From: Lachnospiraceae bacterium
GTDB taxonomy: Bacteria > Bacillota > Clostridia > Lachnospirales > Lachnospiraceae
Direction of reading: 5' to 3'
Assembly (NCBI GenBank): GCA_017622795.1
Contig: JAGAQI010000050.1
Span: forward strand, 1 to 64,000
Length of the DNA: 64,000 nucleotides
Below, in pieces: positions 63,232 to 64,000 of this stretch. Under the pieces are notes generated by a model that made no database searches, was not told the origin of the DNA, and saw only the letters and a program-made list of their open reading frames with translations. The translations under genes and the position numbers were made by a program. The first letter of the stretch is position 1; every line of letters begins with the position of its first letter.

Positions 63232-64000
63232 ATGAATGTAAAAGTAGCAAAAACCGCAGGATTTTGTTTTGGCGTCAAACGGGCGGTGGAACTTGTAGAA
63301 AAGCAGGCGGCTCTGGGAAAAAAAGTCTATACATACGGACCAATTATCCATAATGAGGAAGTAACAGAGGAACTGGCAAAAAAAGGTGTAAAGATTGTTA
63401 CCGGAAAAGAAGAATGGTGCAATGAGGAAAAAGGCACACTGATTATCCGTTCCCATGGTGTTTCACGCAAGGAATTTGAGGAAATGCAGGCAAGCGGACA
63501 TGAAATTTTAGATGCCACCTGCCCTTTTGTAAAAAAAATACACCGGATTGTGGAAGAACAAAGTACTAACGGACGGCACATCATTGTTATCGGAAGTGAG
63601 GAGCATCCGGAGGTTCAGGGAATCATCGGATGGTGTAACGGACCTGTAACAGTCGTAGAAAATGTGTCTGATGCAGATAAATTAGAGGAAAATCCGGGAA
63701 AAAAGGTCTGTGTAGTGGCACAAACGACATTTAATAGCAAGAAATTTCAAGATTTAGTTGAAATTCTTGAGAAAAAGAGGTATGATATACTTGTTTTAAG
63801 TACGATATGCAGTGCAACAGAAGAAAGACAAGCAGAAACACGCCTCTTAGCGCAGGAATCGGAGGCAATGATTGTCATCGGAGGGCTGCATAGTTCGAAT
63901 ACACGTAAGTTGTATGAGATATCAAAACAGCAATGTGTAAATACTTACTTCATACAGAAACTCAGTGACCTTGACTTAAATGATTTTAAGTCATTCCGTA
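63232..64000 (+). CDS. ispH: 4-hydroxy-3-methylbut-2-enyl diphosphate reductase IspH, 3' truncated by window end
   Basis: 256 codons are visible and open to the window edge. The last step of the MEP isoprenoid pathway. Three iron-sulfur ligand cysteines are present: GFCFGVKRAV, LDATCPFVKKIH and STICSATEERQ. The His motifs IIHNEEV and RSHGVS and the catalytic TTFN are also visible. In Lachnospiraceae this gene is often fused to, or followed by, an S1-domain (RpsA-like) protein; that cannot be seen here. Confidence 0.96.
   Translation, partial: MNVKVAKTAGFCFGVKRAVELVEKQAALGKKVYTYGPIIHNEEVTEELAKKGVKIVTGKEEWCNEEKGTLIIRSHGVSRKEFEEMQASGHEILDATCPFVKKIHRIVEEQSTNGRHIIVIGSEEHPEVQGIIGWCNGPVTVVENVSDADKLEENPGKKVCVVAQTTFNSKKFQDLVEILEKKRYDILVLSTICSATEERQAETRLLAQESEAMIVIGGLHSSNTRKLYEISKQQCVNTYFIQKLSDLDLNDFKSFR

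Overview
The window reads as a chromosomal segment of a low-GC, Gram-positive anaerobe of the class Clostridia, most likely family Lachnospiraceae. The evidence is the presence of spo0A, spoIIGA, sigE and sigG (an endospore-former lineage), a CheV-type chemotaxis gene (motile ancestry), a meso-DAP type MurE, many proline/threonine-rich lipoproteins, a secreted GH5 glucanase, YesMN-type sugar sensing, and priA-to-thiN gene order matching the clostridial/bacillar cluster. The family-level assignment is inference from gene content; no 16S rRNA or tRNA gene is present, and I saw no CRISPR array, integrase or transposase.

Layout. 1-9.2 kb: tail of an [FeFe]-hydrogenase-like iron-sulfur protein, then a polysaccharide region: GH5 lipoprotein, YesN/YesM two-component system, and two extracellular sugar-binding lipoproteins without permeases. 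9.3-15.6 kb: a small membrane protein with an OmpR-type two-component system, a lipoprotein, a cheV interrupted by a stop codon and a zinc-ribbon membrane protein gene interrupted by a frameshift. 15.6-24.2 kb: hisH-hisF, ung, a radical SAM/SPASM enzyme, spo0A, glgA, murE-murF. 24.2-38.5 kb: a dense housekeeping run priA-def-fmt-yugP-rsmB-rlmN-prpC-prkC-rsgA-rpe-thiN-ychF and a divergent lgt. 38.5-51.6 kb: a reduced dcw division/cell-wall cluster (mraZ-rsmH-ftsL-two class B PBPs-murD-ftsW-ftsQ-ftsZ; no mraY, murG, murC or ftsA) followed by spoIIGA-sigE-sigG. 51.7-56.1 kb: accessory genes: a GH2 glycosidase, an ECF-like sigma factor with a putative membrane anti-sigma, and a DUF4397-like protein. 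56.2-64 kb: cardiolipin synthase, folD, rimO, pgsA, a GerM-like lipoprotein, a YhiN flavoprotein, cmk and the start of ispH.

How the parts fit: peptidoglycan precursor enzymes (MurE, MurF, MurD), the septal machine (FtsL, FtsI, FtsW, FtsQ, FtsZ) and the PASTA kinase/phosphatase pair lie in one window with the sporulation regulators that redirect division. The spoIIGA promoter carries a perfect Spo0A box over its -35 hexamer and an unusually long spacer, so the Spo0A encoded 30 kb away very likely drives it directly.

Most interesting structure: two about 120-130 bp palindromic elements in opposite orientation bracket the sigma/anti-sigma pair. Their central 25 bases are almost identical while their outer arms differ and are each self-complementary. 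Other points of note are an Lgt homologue in which several residues essential in E. coli Lgt appear replaced, a six-box MraZ operator array, a class B PBP with KTA in place of KTG, and a PASTA kinase with an extra C-terminal domain.
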